Shown piece by piece: positions 33,187 through 45,363 of a DNA stretch of 64,000 bases. This DNA is from Hygrophila difformis (lineage: Eukaryota; Streptophyta; Magnoliopsida; Lamiales; Acanthaceae): positions 36,536,054 to 36,600,053 of the forward strand of contig JAOANR010000003.1 of the NCBI GenBank assembly GCA_030278955.1. The letters run 5' to 3'. The notes below the pieces were generated by a model. The model ran no database searches and was not told the origin of the DNA. It saw nothing but the letters and a program-made list of their open reading frames with translations. Both the position numbers and the translations under genes were made by a program. The stretch's first letter is position 1. Every line of letters begins with the position of its first letter.

Positions 33187-33800
33187 TGTGGTTCAGGACA
33201 CATGTCAGGAACAGTAGCATGCATTGTGCGTGATCTCACCCATTTTTAGATCAAAAAGCTATTCTAACCAAAAAATAACACAAGCAGAATTTGAACCTAA
33301 CTAGAACATGCTTGAACAAAAATAAATCTAACTAGAACAATATTTAAAATAAAGCAATATCCTAATCTAGGGTTTCATCACACATAACACATGAACATGG
33401 CCCAAAAATAATAAAACAGGAACCAAAATGGAAAATAGTGATCAAATGACCAAAATAAAATGAAAGCAGTAAATATCCATGGGTTATAACACCCATTTCA
33501 TGATTTTGGGACACCATTCAAGATTAACTTCCCATTTTATAAATGGGTTTGATAATACCCATCATTTTGGGTATTTTAAACCCTAATCAAGGTTTAAGAA
33601 CAAAAAAACAAGGTAGGAAAGTGGCTACCTAGCTAAGAAATGGAGAACAAGAACATAAAAAATTAAAGTAATCTAAACTAATTAGTGCAAAAATTAAATA
33701 ATACAAAAAAATTTAAACTAAACTAAGAACTACTTAAACTGTGCTCTTGATTCTACCTTCAAGAATGGAATTTCTAACTCCCAAGCACCTTGGGATCACC

Positions 33801-33816
33801 TCATATTTATAGACGT
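33801..33816 (-). promoter_or_regulatory. TATA box of LTR1 (minus strand)
   Basis: Minus strand GTCTATAAATATGAGG, between the two inverted-repeat arrays. Confidence 0.55.
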
Positions 33817-33857
33817 GAAAACCTAGGCCCATGGGCTTGAATCTGAGGCCCACACTT

Positions 33858-34136
33858 GTCGCAAGACTCACACACATCACAGCCTTTCTTCGTGTTGCGA
33901 GACTCGGCTGCATGTCACAAGACTTCACGCCCTTTCGTGAGGCTCTCTGGACTGGGTCTCCATTTTGGCTTCTGTGTCGCTAGACACCCCCCAGTCGCAA
34001 GACCATGCTTCGCGACTGGGGTCTACGACTGGGTGCTATGGATTGGCTCCACCTGTTCAATCTCTCTTGTGTCGCGAGACTCTCCTCCGTCGTGAGACTA
34101 TGCTTCACGACTGGGGATTAGTCTCGCGACTGGCTG
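33858..34136. repeat. GTCGCGAGAC-type array in LTR1 U3
   Basis: Units such as GTCGCAAGAC, GTCGCGAGAC and TCTCGCGACTGG upstream of the TATA box. Same family as 32328-33186 and 53384-53784. Confidence 0.8.
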
Positions 34137-34466
34137 GGCCTGATGGGCCAAAAACTGCATTTTTGTGGGCTTTTAATTCTTTTCCCATCTTTTCTAATTT
34201 TTGTGGGTTGTTTTATTCTTTTGCCCATCTTTTTCATTCCTTTTTCTTTTCTTTTCTTTTTCTCATGTTTTTGGATTTTTCTAACACATAATGTAATAAA
34301 ATTACATATTTTTGTATTTTTCATACCAGCTTATTATTTTTATAAATATGCATAAATCAGTCCAATTCAACTGCTTTCTTATTTAATATAAGACCGGAAT
34401 GCGATCAAATGCCCGTTTCAGACACGGAAATGGAATGAAAATAATGGACGTTTCTGGCCATTATCA

Positions 34467-36121
34467 ACATCCTCATATTTAATACTGATCGTCCCCGAGC
34501 AGTCAGAGTCAATGTTCCTTAGAACACGGGCTCTGCATATTCAATCATTTTCGTGGCTTCATAAATTACATTCTTTTTGGATTGGGATAAGACAATAAAA
34601 AACTACAAGTATTAAATTCCCTTGATTGCAGTGTTTAATGAAATGATACTTGCTCACTAATCGGGCCTACCAATCGAACATTATTGTCAATCCTTCATGA
34701 ATATCATGTTTGAAAGATGCAAGGATTAAAATTTAGAATTAAGGCATTACATGAACATAATTAATGAAATAGAGCCTCACATATAAGAGAATCGGAAAGT
34801 TCACTCACTCTCAAATGGGTTTAATCATGAACACTCAAAATCAATTTCAATTAAATTATCTCATAAGCTTGCAATCAGATCAACTCGCCATCTGCTTATT
34901 TCTTCAAATCGAGATCATGAGGTATTATTTAAGGTTATAACGGGGCATACGGTTGTAACATAGGTATGGAAGGGAATTATTGGGTTAAGAAGTGGCACGA
35001 GTTTATTCTATCATAACTTGGCACATTTTATCTAGAATTTATGATCATCAATTATTTCTCTTCTTCTTTTGCTTTTCTTCTTCTATTACATGACATTCAG
35101 ACTATATCTAATTGCTTTGTCATTTGCAATTTTTCTTGTTGAATGAAGCTCAACATTTTTCTTTTTCTTTTTCTTTTTCTTTTTCTCTCTTCTTGTTTTT
35201 TTTTTGAATCGGTTTATTGAATACCGATTTATACATTTTTTATGATCATAGATTCAATGCCTTTGATAGAATTTATTCTTGTACACTTGAGTTGAATATA
35301 TTGGTCTTTTTGTAAGGATAATGGAAAATATAGTGGGTTTCAAGAAAAATTAGGCTTTAAAGGCTCAAGTTGGTCAATCCTAAAGGGAAAATATTTTTGG
35401 GTTTGGATTTCAAACGAAGACCAGAATTTGGGTTTTTCTAAGTGCCTCGATCATATGCTCGATTTCGGGAATATGGCATGGTCTTGAATCGGTCCCAATT
35501 GCAAGTTCTGGTTTCCTTTAATCAATTTGATTCACACAATCAAAGAAAGGAAATGAGTAAAAGTGACTCATGGCTCAAATCTCACAAGGTTAGATTGATT
35601 CATGTCATACAATATTCTCAAATTTAATCTAAGCTTAATTCTAACAATCTACTCAATCGAGATTTACACTATGTAGATTTATTACCCAACAAGATGATTG
35701 TATCATTAAATTTTTATAGCTCAAAACCTTAGCAGAGTATTTCATGCATGTCTTTAATTATATTATCCCAAATTAAAAGTTTGAAAATTTAATCACAAGC
35801 CTAAATTCGACATGTGAATTTAGAGCAGGTTTATGCATGCTTTTGCTGGTTATTTAATTTAAAGCAGTAAAAGAGACACTATTAACATACAAAGTATGTC
35901 AACAGCATATTTTTGGCCTGACAGTCACTTATTCATCTCGGACTGTCAGACATCTTTCCTCAAAAGAAAATCGTTTTTGGACTGCAAAATTCCTTTTTGA
36001 AGGCATTAAATACATCGATTACAAGAGATTTCATGCAATGAAAATGAACTTGCACTTGTGAAATGAAGTTCTCTCATATGATGTGTACAATTAAGCTTGC
36101 AATGATAGGATCAAGACAGAC
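34467..36121 (-). other. 3' untranslated region of the Athila/Tat-type element, no gene seen
   Basis: AT-rich with (CTTTTT)n near 35157-35190. It lies between the extra ORF and the LTR; the purine-rich 'atatgaggatgt' (minus) abuts the LTR at 34467-34478. Confidence 0.5.
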
Positions 36122-39100
36122 TCATTCTTTCGGACCCTGCGGTTGAGATGAAGGTCCAACATCGTCTTTCGGAGGTGGAGGTGGCTTTGGTAGCTGTTGG
36201 ATTAATGCTTGCATCATGATCTCCATCATTTTGCGCTGTTGTTCCTCACTCTCCATCCTTTCTCTATGCTGCCTTTCTTCTCTTTTCAAAAGGAGTCGTC
36301 TGAATTCATCCTCTCTTCTCCTCTCTTCTGCTTTCTCTTCTTCCTTCTTTCTTTCTCTTTCTTCTCTCCTCTTCCTTTCTTCCTGCCTATCTCTTCTGTC
36401 ATCTTCCCTTCCAAGAATAATAACATCTGCCAACTGCTTAACACTTTCGGTCATCGTTTTGCTCATTGTGCTCACAATTTCAATCACTTGTGAGTTGGCA
36501 GGCTGTTGTGAGATATTCTTACTTGGAGGGGGGATCCGAGGAGGTTGAGCTGGAGGTGGAATTGGGATCCGCTCCTGCTCTGGCTGAGGTTCTTCTCTGT
36601 TTAAGGCCAAAGGTCCCGCATCAGTACGGGCTCTCTTTGTTCCATTCGGTGCCCTTGGTGGCCTTTGAGCTCTCTTTTTGGAGGAGGGTGCTTGATCACC
36701 AGATATAAATGAGGATTGCACGTCTGAGTCGCCAGGAAATTGGGGTAGAGAATGTGATCTTTTCGCGCAAAGGGAGGTTGGGCACACGAATGGGGGGGTT
36801 CACCTTCACTGGAGTGTCGGCTGCAAATGCACTTATGTCGACGCCCTGATTAACGCAGATTCTTCTTATCAAATTTGGATAGCATAAGACTTGCTTGTCT
36901 TCTATCCGGGTCGTCAGGACTTCAAACACATGCTTTCCTACGTTCAACTTCACTCCATGCCACAACTTCGCGAGCCCTATTAGGATGCTTCCGGATGTAG
37001 TATGTGAGTGCGAACTTGGCCGGATCTTTGACAGATAGAACTCGCAGGTTGGCATGAAGTGCAGCTGCAACCAATTTGCATCGAATGTGTGCTCTGGGGC
37101 AGGAACCCTCGTCATACTGTTTGCCAAGGCAGCATACAATGCAGTTTTCTTCGTTTTTGCTCTTTTGATAAAAATTTCTCCAACTGGGAATTCATCTCGT
37201 ATATCTGGGGTTTCGAAGAATCTGTTCAACCATTCAGGTGAGATGTCTATAACATGACCCCGAACCCATGTTTTTCTGCTGCTGGCATCGATATTGCAAA
37301 AGAATTCTCGTGTTAGTTCGACGAAGCCATCTTCCTCGCTGTGCAGCATGAAATTCCCCCATTCTAGGTTTCTGTAGAAAGTTTCAATTGTGGGATGGAC
37401 CAAGGCATCTGGATTGAACCCTTTATCAGGTACAATCATCTTCGACATTCTAGCATATTTTTCTGCCCCCTCCATCTTCCCATTGAATTTTATCTCTAGA
37501 TCTGCATTGCTCAAAATCTTCTTATCAAACTGCTTCTGAATCCCCATCCTGTTCCTCACAGTGTTTTCCTCCCAGAATTCAACCGGTCTGACAAAACCGA
37601 TTGATTCCTGGTCCTCACTGCTGTGCCAATCAGTTGGTCCATCTTCCTCTTGGGCTGGCTCATTTGCAGGTTCTGCCTCCGGCTCTTTTCTACTTGACTC
37701 CGCCTCAACCTGTTTTATTACATGTTCCATTGTATTGTATTCAGTCATTACAAAAATTGGGAAATTAAGTACAGGAAAATAAGGATCAACACTAGTTGAT
37801 ACCTCCTCCTCCTCCCTTAAAGTTTGCCCGATGGGACGTTGGAAGATTGCTCTTGATGCTTCCCTGATTCGTTGCTCCTCTACTTGTAATTCTTTCTCCT
37901 CTTGCAGGTCTGTGGGACTTTCAGCTACCTGATCCCCAGCTACTTGTGCTTCCCATAAGATTTGTCTAATGGTCTCTTTGGGTGTTGAGACCATTAGATG
38001 CTCATCCGGTTGCTCCTCCAGTAGGTTAGCTAATGCTGCTGGATCAACAGATACCAATGAGCCCTCTTCTTCTTCGTCATGATGAGATGGGCCTTCTAGG
38101 GCGGTTGCTGCTTTGCTTTTTTCATAGTTTTCTCTTTCAGCCAAATATTCTAGCCATAAGGGATCATCCCTTCTCAAGAAACTTATTTCTCTATATTTCT
38201 CCCATCTCTCCTCCGGAGTCAAGCCTGCCCAAGGATGAGGCTCTTCCCTAGCAGATGGCCTCAATTCCGGCATTTGGTCCATCACTTGCAGCTCATCGTC
38301 TCCTACATCTTGCACTTTTTCAAAATTGGCAGATGTTCTCTTTTCCTGCTGAGACTTCATCATTCTAGCTTCCTCCTCTCCTTTCTCAATTTTCACCTTA
38401 ATGATCTTTTCTCTTGTCTGCCTCTCTTCAACAACTGTTTGCTCTCCCATTTCCTTCTCACTTTCCACCGATTTCTTACTCTCCAATTCTGCTTGCAACT
38501 TTCGTGCAGCTTCCTCATCTTTAGTTCTTTCAATATTTTTCAACATTTCAGCCTCTTTCAACGTCTTTTCTCTCTCAGCTTCTTCAGAAGCTTTCTTCCT
38601 TTCAGACTCCATCCTTTCTTCCTCAGTCTTGCTTTCTCAACAGCTTCTTCTTCAACAGTTTGTTCATGTAAAGCCATCTTTGCGTCCTCTTCCTCTTGCA
38701 ACTTCATGGTCAGCTCGGCATCAAATGCTATCTAATCTTTTCTTTTCATAGGTGGCTCCTCCATTTTTCTTTTACCCTTATCTTTTGGATCGGCTGTTGG
38801 AGTGACTTTCTTTGCTGTTGGCTCGGGCTCTCTGATTTTAACTTGTGGCTCCGGTGCCCTTCCACTTTTTTCTTTCTCTCCAAGTGATATCAGCCTCCTT
38901 CTCGGTTGCACTTGAGGCTCGGGCTGGGCTGCAGGTTGGGCGGCAGTGGGCTGTTCAGATTGCACTGGCTGCATGGGAGGTTCGGCAGGCTGTTGCGGTT
39001 GGGGTTCAGTGGCAGCAGGCATTTGCATCTGGGGCGGAGTGGAAATATAATCATCAATCACAATATCAGGATCCTCTTCGGGTTCTTTCTTGACATTGGG

Positions 39101-40404
39101 TTCTTCTTCATAACCTAGTTCTTTCTCGGCATGTTTCAAGAAGTCTTCAACGAAACTCTTGATAGTGATACGCACGAGCTGGGCCTCCCAATCTTCTTCG
39201 ATTTTCTTGCAGAATTTGCTCCGGATGTTATGATTATAGTGCAGGATCTTGGTTTTGACCTTTTTATCGTTACAGTACCAGAGAGCTTCCTTGTCCATTT
39301 CCATAATTAGCTCCAGATAGGAAGTCCAGTACTTGTCCATCATTGCTCCTACCAAGTCCTTTTGGATTCCTTCCAAATATGACATATCCTGAGCAAAGTT
39401 GTAATTCAGGTGTGTTCCTGCTTCAGCTTCTGACATGAGCTGGAACTGCCTCTCATTTTTCTTTATCGGTTTCCAACTTCCCTTATGGATGTTGACTATT
39501 AACTGCTCCCTCAGTACAACAATATGCTCAGGGAATTTAGTCTCCTTTGATGTTCCAAACTGTCCATATTTTCTGTGCAAAAATACAGAGTCGAATTCAT
39601 CTTCAGCTGCAGCTCTACCCCTTGGTCCAGATATGACTTTGTTATGCTCGGGTTCCCTTTTCCCATACATAGGTGAGATCCTCCCACTGCTGTCTCGCAT
39701 CTTTTATCATCTGCCCCATAGTTTTTAGCAATGAGGTATTATCGGACTGCTCAAAATTTTCAGCCTTTTGGAGGTTGTTATGCAAGTTGTAGCTCAGTTC
39801 TCTATGCCGGAGGCGGGCATGCTCAATGATCCATCTCTGTTCTTCTGGCCCCCTTTTCTCAAATATATATGGATTCCACTTGAATGGGAAGGCCTCATGC
39901 ATCATTATGTACCGCGAGCCAAGATTCGACTGACGTCTATCTGCTTATCAGTGAATGCCATTCGGACTTGAGGGTCAATGGGTTGGTTCGGGATGATGAT
40001 ATCAAAGTCAGCCAAGCCCTTGTCTCTTGTTCCCCGCTCCTCATGCCTACTCCAAACGGCCATGTGCTCCTTAAATTTCAGTTGGATTCTTTCATGGTGG
40101 ACCTTGGGAGTTGTTTTCGTGTCCTCAGGAGCATGATCTAACATTCTTTGCCAGAACATTCTTGTGAAGTGGAAGAAATCACGTTCAATGGAAGTAGCTG
40201 CCTCTATTATATTTTCTAGAGGAATATTAACATTCCAGCCCGGTGGGAGCTCTAATTTCGCCTCTGTCTCATGATCGAGGGGTACTGAATATTCCTTCAT
40301 AATCGCCTCCCTCATCTGTTTGATTGCAATCCTATTCGTGGATGCCTCCTTTACTGCTGCTTCCAGCGTACAATCAGGCAACAGAATGCCTGATTTTATA
40401 ACCT
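36122..40404 (-). pseudogene. large extra ORF of an Athila/Tat-type retrotransposon ('putative plant transposon protein' type), broken
   Basis: About 1,430 codons in five overlapping minus-strand pieces. In order: an N-terminal helical region; a Gln/Pro/Glu-rich stretch ending in basic residues; a long Glu/Lys/Arg coiled coil (about 38615-38230); an acidic region; a domain with 'TWVRGHVIDISPEWLNRFFE' and 'VLCYPNLIRRICVNQGVDI', which I match to the plant-transposon-protein domain found in the 3' ORF of Athila/Tat elements; and a C-terminal Arg/Glu coiled coil. Breaks: frameshifts near 39905, 39670-39700, 38620 and 36700-36790, and TAG at 38732-38734. It lies between integrase and LTR, the position of the envelope-like ORF of Athila. 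Its first codons are on the exon at 53158-53189. Function is unknown. Confidence 0.75.
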
Positions 40405-40409
40405 TTTCG
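40405..40409. repeat. element B2 target-site duplication, left copy
   Basis: TTTCG, repeated at 51708-51712. Confidence 0.92.
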
Positions 40410-43172
40410 TGTAACACCCGAGGAAAACAAATTCAAATTGTTTTGAACTACGTCATGACTTGATCCCTTCACAGGGTACGTAGGCAGCTTGGAACTAAAT
40501 TCTAAGTTCAGTGACAAAATAAATCACAAATTAAATCACAAATTAAATTACAAATTAAATCACAAGATCAATCGCAAGGACGATAGGAAGAGTTGGAACT
40601 AATTTAAACTAGACTAATTAGGGCACGGAAATGTTACGAGCGATAAGCCGAACTCATAACAAGTTTAAAGTAAAGATTCCGAACCGGAGACGACCCGAGG
40701 AGTCGAGCTAACACGTAGAGGGTAGAAAACCGATAGAGAAAAGACCCGACGAACCACGCGGACCGCCGAACCGGCCGGTCCGGCCGGCCCGCGCTCGCCG
40801 CGCGCCTCCGCGCGGCCACCGTGCGGAAGGCGGAGTCGCGTCTCCAGGCCTGGCCACGCGTGCTCCGCGCGGGCAAAGCCATAGGTGCGCGTCACCGGCG
40901 CGCCAGAGGTGTAGAAGGTGTGAACTTTCCTTCTATGGCGATTTTCTTGCCAAAAATCCGTCCCCTATCGAGGGCAAGCGGATCAAGGCATTGGGGAAGT
41001 TCATAAAAGCAGCATTGGGCGCCCCCTTCCCCATATTTTTCAGAAAACTAAACCCTAAACACTCCCAATCTTCCTCTCCAAGTCAAAACTCCTCCGAACT
41101 CACTTTCCGGCGAGTATTCCGGCGACGACAAGGCAAACGGGACGAAGCCCTACCCTCTAGAACCTTGGTAAGTAGTATTACAGTGTTTGAATCCTCCATA
41201 AGCTTTAACAAACTCGAAATCTAACCCTTTTCCTTTGCTACGATTTCACGTCGGGGAACGAACAAAAAGCGATCGGAGAAGTTGGCCGTTCGTCATGACC
41301 TTAGGACGTCCGGAAACCCTTTCCAGCGACCCTAATCTCTAACTAAGTAAGTTAAGACCTTACTCACCAATTTTTGTGGTTTATTGTTGTTTAAAACTTA
41401 AGATCTAGACCCGTAACATAAATCGGTTTTCAAAAACCCTATTTTCGTCCAATTTCAAAAACTCGCCTAAAACTCGACCTTCGGGAATTCAAACCGAAAA
41501 CTTTTCAACATAGATTTTGTTCCTAAGACTTTAATCTATCTTGTGTCCAAATTTCAGCCATTGACATTAAGATTTTCTATTCCAAATTGCGCTGTAAACT
41601 TTCTGTGACAAACCGAACGTTTAAAACTGTTGACAGATTTACTTACTCGAATTGATGAATGTTTTTCACCCGCTTTTAGAATGATTCAACTTTGCATTTC
41701 TAAACAAAAGTTGTAGATAATTGTGTCTAGATTAAGCATATAAAATTTCATGAATTTTGGAGTTCATTTGTTATGTCAAAATGGCCGATTTTCAGAACTG
41801 TTTTAAACCACCCGTTGAGTCCGCGCGTATACAGCGTGTTGTGGTCGATTTTTGAACATCTAAAAGTCATTATTTCCAAATTCTTAAAACATGGAAGTTG
41901 TTCATTAATGTGTTGTGTATCTCTTGTAAAAATTTCGGATCAATTGGCTTTGAAATGAATTTTTAATCGGCGTCGCACGAACCTGTGACTAAATCAGTTT
42001 TTGAGACAAAATTATCTTTTGTAAAGAACTCGAATTTTGACTCACTTCGAAACCTTATTTTTGAAAACTTAAAACATGAAAGTTGTTCGTGTGTGTGTTT
42101 TTGAGCTACTATGTAAATTTCAGAATTTTTGGTGTAAAGATGAATTTTTAATTAAGAAAGGCGTAAACTGCGTCGAATCGGATTTTTTGAACTTGAGAAA
42201 ACTCGAACTATGAAACGCGATATCGAATATTTTGATAACTTTGAAATACGGACTTTCGAAAAATCCCGTTCACTAGGCTGAGCTGATCTTCATGCTATCA
42301 TTATCTTTGAGACTGCCTCGTTAGTGGTCTCCTTACTATCTGAGATTGCCTCGTTAGTGATCTCGCGCGCTGTGTTTTGGATCGCCTCGTTAGTGGTCCT
42401 ACTATCTTTTGAGACTGCCTCGTTAGTGGTCTCCCATTATTGTGGACTGCCTCGTTAGTGGTCCTATGTTGAGATTGCCTCGTTAGTGATCTCCCGGTAT
42501 GGTGTCCTCTTCTTAGTTTGCGGGATAAAATATAAAAGACATGTGTGAGTGTTTAATTATGCTTAAATCTTATTTACCATGCTTTTAAATTACATTCTTA
42601 AATTATGCTTTTAATTCCGATTTTAAATTAAGTCCTTTAATTATGCATTTTCGTCTTGAATAAATTAATCATGTTTTTCCGCTGCGAATAAAATATGGAT
42701 TTTTAAATTAATGCATGAAAAGTGTAATCTTTAATTTAAACACATGTAACCCCTTAAATTGTTAGTTAAGGATTAACTTACTCGGTATATTTTTATACTG
42801 ATAAACCGTTGTCATTTTTCTTTTAAAGAGTATGTCGAGTGATGCATGCACTTGCACTTGGGGGGAAACATTTATGAACATTTTAAATTTCTGCATCGTA
42901 CTACTGTTTTACAGGGTCTGTTAAACCCGAGGATTTGGCCATGTTGGCCGTGATTACTTTCCGCTGCATTTACTCTATTTTCGCGCATGATGATTATTAC
43001 TATCGTATTTTGAATTAAGTATTATTAATTTCCGGACTCAATCTTGAATGTTTTTAAATCTTTTACGTACCCATAAGCCTTGCATTTCCTTAGTGAGCTC
43101 GGGAAGTCGTGTCTTGCTAGGGAGATGTGGCGGTGACATCCCGGCCTGGGTTATCAAATCCGGGGTGTTACA
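40410..43172 (+). repeat. element B2 5' LTR
   Basis: Predicted leader intron from TTG|GTAAGT at 41167/41168 (or AAGTAAGT near 41345) to TTTTAAAG near 42828; the 3' LTR copy has the better acceptor TTTTACAG. The GC-rich part around 40740-40910 differs from the 3' copy by small deletions. Confidence 0.94.
42309..42495 (+). repeat. TGCCTCGTTAGTG hairpin array in B2 5' LTR
   Basis: Six units with nearly constant centre TGCCTCGTTAGTG. Flanking arms are GAGAC/GTCTC, GAGAT/ATCTC and GGAC/GTCC; the arms change as complementary pairs. Confidence 0.93.
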
Positions 43173-43175
43173 AGT

Positions 43176-43187
43176 TGGTATCAGAGC
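43176..43187 (+). promoter_or_regulatory. element B2 primer-binding site
   Basis: TGGTATCAGAGC, perfect match to the initiator Met tRNA complement. Confidence 0.93.
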
Positions 43188-43512
43188 CCGGAAATTTTTT
43201 TTTTAAACTACTACTATTATTTTAAACCATTATTTTAAACCCAAGTATTAGTTTTAAATTTATTATTTTGACTACTAGTATTATATTTAGCCCAAAATCT
43301 TAGCCAAAGAAATATTAAATTTTTGGTCAACTATAGAGGCCCAACTTTTATTCTTACCCATGTGGTAGATTTATTTTAAATACATGGATAAATTAAAATT
43401 TTTAATGGGGAAAGGGGGACTTGCACTTGCATGTTGCATATAGATTTAAATTTGTGCATGACTAATCTTGCCTAAAACATATTCTAACCTTAACCTACCT
43501 TGTTAACATTAG

Positions 43513-44040
43513 ATGGCCGCACCAAACGTGAACATGATCAACCTACTAATGAGATTGATTGAAGCATACCTCGGATCCCCTCAAAACGTGAACAACTTCA
43601 GACTAAGGGTAGAACAAATGGAGGCCAACCTGGGCCACCTAACTAATCTGGGCCAAGCAGGGCATCAAGATATAACCCAACTCCAAATTCAAATCAACGA
43701 ACTCCAGACCCGCGAGACTAAGCTTCGGACCCAGATTGACGACGTAGAGACCCAAGCAGGGGTCTTGGGACATCAACTGCTTCATCTGAAGGATGATCTG
43801 CTCCCACATGCCCCGCTCGACCCAGGAGCTCCTCCTGTAGCTAGCCCCGTTGTTGATCCTGTCGCTGTCCCTGCAGCCGTCCAAACTCCAGTTGCTATCG
43901 TTGATCCTGCTCCTGCTGCTGGGCCCAATTGACCAGCAAGCCCAGTGTTCCATGGGCCCCTTGCCACGGGCACCGTCGAGGATTCGAGTGATGAGGATGA
44001 CCCCATGGAGGACCCGACCACCTATCCTCCCCAGGCTTAG
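43513..44040 (+). pseudogene. small extra ORF upstream of gag in B2, coiled coil, one internal TGA
   Basis: Open for 139 codons to a TGA at 43930-43932. The same frame then continues for 35 acidic codons to TAG at 44038-44040, so the intact form would have been 175 residues. It is helical with heptad-like spacing ('LRVEQMEANLGHL', 'LQIQINELQTRETKLRTQID'), then Pro/Val/Ala-rich, then acidic. The gag-only elements A, B and V have nothing similar between primer-binding site and gag. I do not recognise a domain. It could be a structural or regulatory accessory protein. Confidence 0.6.
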
Positions 44041-44471
44041 AGATTTTTGCTACATTATTCCTATTGTTCTCCTTTCTATTTTCCCGAACTATTCTAAGCA
44101 TTTTGATTCCTATCGCTTGTACCGAATAAAGTTCCCTATTAAGCAATAAGTTCACAAGCATCTATTCTATACGCAGTCTTTACGTTTTATTTCATTAAAA
44201 CTCGACAAACCAAGGGAACAAGACAACAATAAACAAGCAACATATCCATATATGCATAACAAATCGGCAAGATACCTCGGACCCTAAATCCTAAAACCCA
44301 GGGTCTCAACGTTTCAACCTATACACCCTTAACATAAACAACTGAACGAATAAATACAAATCTTAACCAACTAGTAGTAGGCATCGCTCAATTTAGCAAA
44401 ACACTTTCTCCCAACACTTCATCAAATCCCCAGAACTCTAAACCTACTTGTGCTCGCATGGTGATAACAGG

Positions 44472-45363
44472 ATGGCACCTAGAGGACGAGCAAGGACCTT
44501 CCCTACCACCCCCAACACCCGCGACACGCCAGGACAACCCAATGAGCAGGCACCTAACGTTGAGGCGCCAAACCCAGCAGGCCCGATGCCCAACCCTGCG
44601 GAAAGGCGAATGAGGAACATGGAGGAACTACTGATCGCACTGGGCAATGCTTACGTTAACCAGGGCGGAGCTGCCGCGGCACCACCACCGGAAGCAAGGA
44701 TCAACTACTTGGCTTCGGTAAACCCCTACCGACCTACCTACTATGTAGGGGAGGAAGATCCATCTAAGCTCGAGGAATGGTTGAGGACCTTTGACAAATT
44801 ACTGAATGCGGTGAGATGCCCGGAAGGGGAGAAGGTTCACGTGGCTTCGTACTATCTGGGTGGCGAGGCCGACGAATGGTGGCAAGCTACTCAGGGGAAA
44901 CTTGGCGAAGATGACGAACCGTACTCGTGGAACGAGTTCATGGAGTTACTCCGGGAGCGCTTCTACCCAATGAGTACAACAGCTAAAGAGAAAGACTGCA
45001 GGGGAATCTAGCCGAGGGGTACAAGGACCAGACAAAAGAAACCGGGACAATAGGACGGGCAACACTATTGGTGGGGACAACTTTCGGCGAGGGCCGAACG
45101 GGAATGTTCAGAACAACAATGGTCGGAATTTCAACCAAGGAGGACGAGTGGCACCTTGTCCAAGGTGCGGCAGGCTGCACCTGGTGAGGAGATGTCCTCA
45201 GGTGGGTGAATGTTTCCGGTGCGGCCGTTTGGGCCATAGGAGGGAGGAATGTCGAAGGAGGGAGGAATGTCGAACCCGACTCGAGAACATCACAAAGAGA
45301 GAAGATTTGGTCATTGGACCCAATGAGCCGTTCAATCAAGGAGGCAGGAACGGCAACAAATAG
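44472..45363 (+). pseudogene. gag: element B2 gag with internal deletion
   Basis: Start at 44472 ('MAPRGRARTFPT'), chosen because the gags of A, B and V start the same way; an in-frame upstream ATG at 44448 is less likely. The core 'YYLGGEADEWWQATQ' and 'LRERFYPMST' is followed by an abrupt jump near 44980 to the basic linker, so roughly 80-90 codons present in the other gags are missing. Zinc knuckles 'CPRCGRLHLVRRC' and 'CFRCGRLGHRREEC' lie at 45157-45255. TAG at 45361-45363 is in frame with pol and may be a nonsense change. Confidence 0.88.

Larger units (their letters stand above)
29761..34466 (-). mobile_element. probable long LTR (LTR1) of the Athila/Tat-type element
   Basis: On the minus strand it begins TGATAATGGCC at 34466, directly after a purine-rich 'atatgaggatgt'. 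It would end near 29761, where the protease of D stops, giving about 4.7 kb. It has a U3 with an inverted-repeat array, a TATA box, an AT-rich leader and a second array. The lower boundary is inferred from the break in D and could be off by a few bases. No ORF of interest is present. Two copies of 'cttcccggtgaagggacc' lie at 31839 and 31929. Confidence 0.6.

Noticed and set aside
36209..38887. plus-strand Ser/Phe/Leu-rich ORFs
   Set aside because: They are the antisense shadow of the Glu/Lys-rich coiled-coil ORF.
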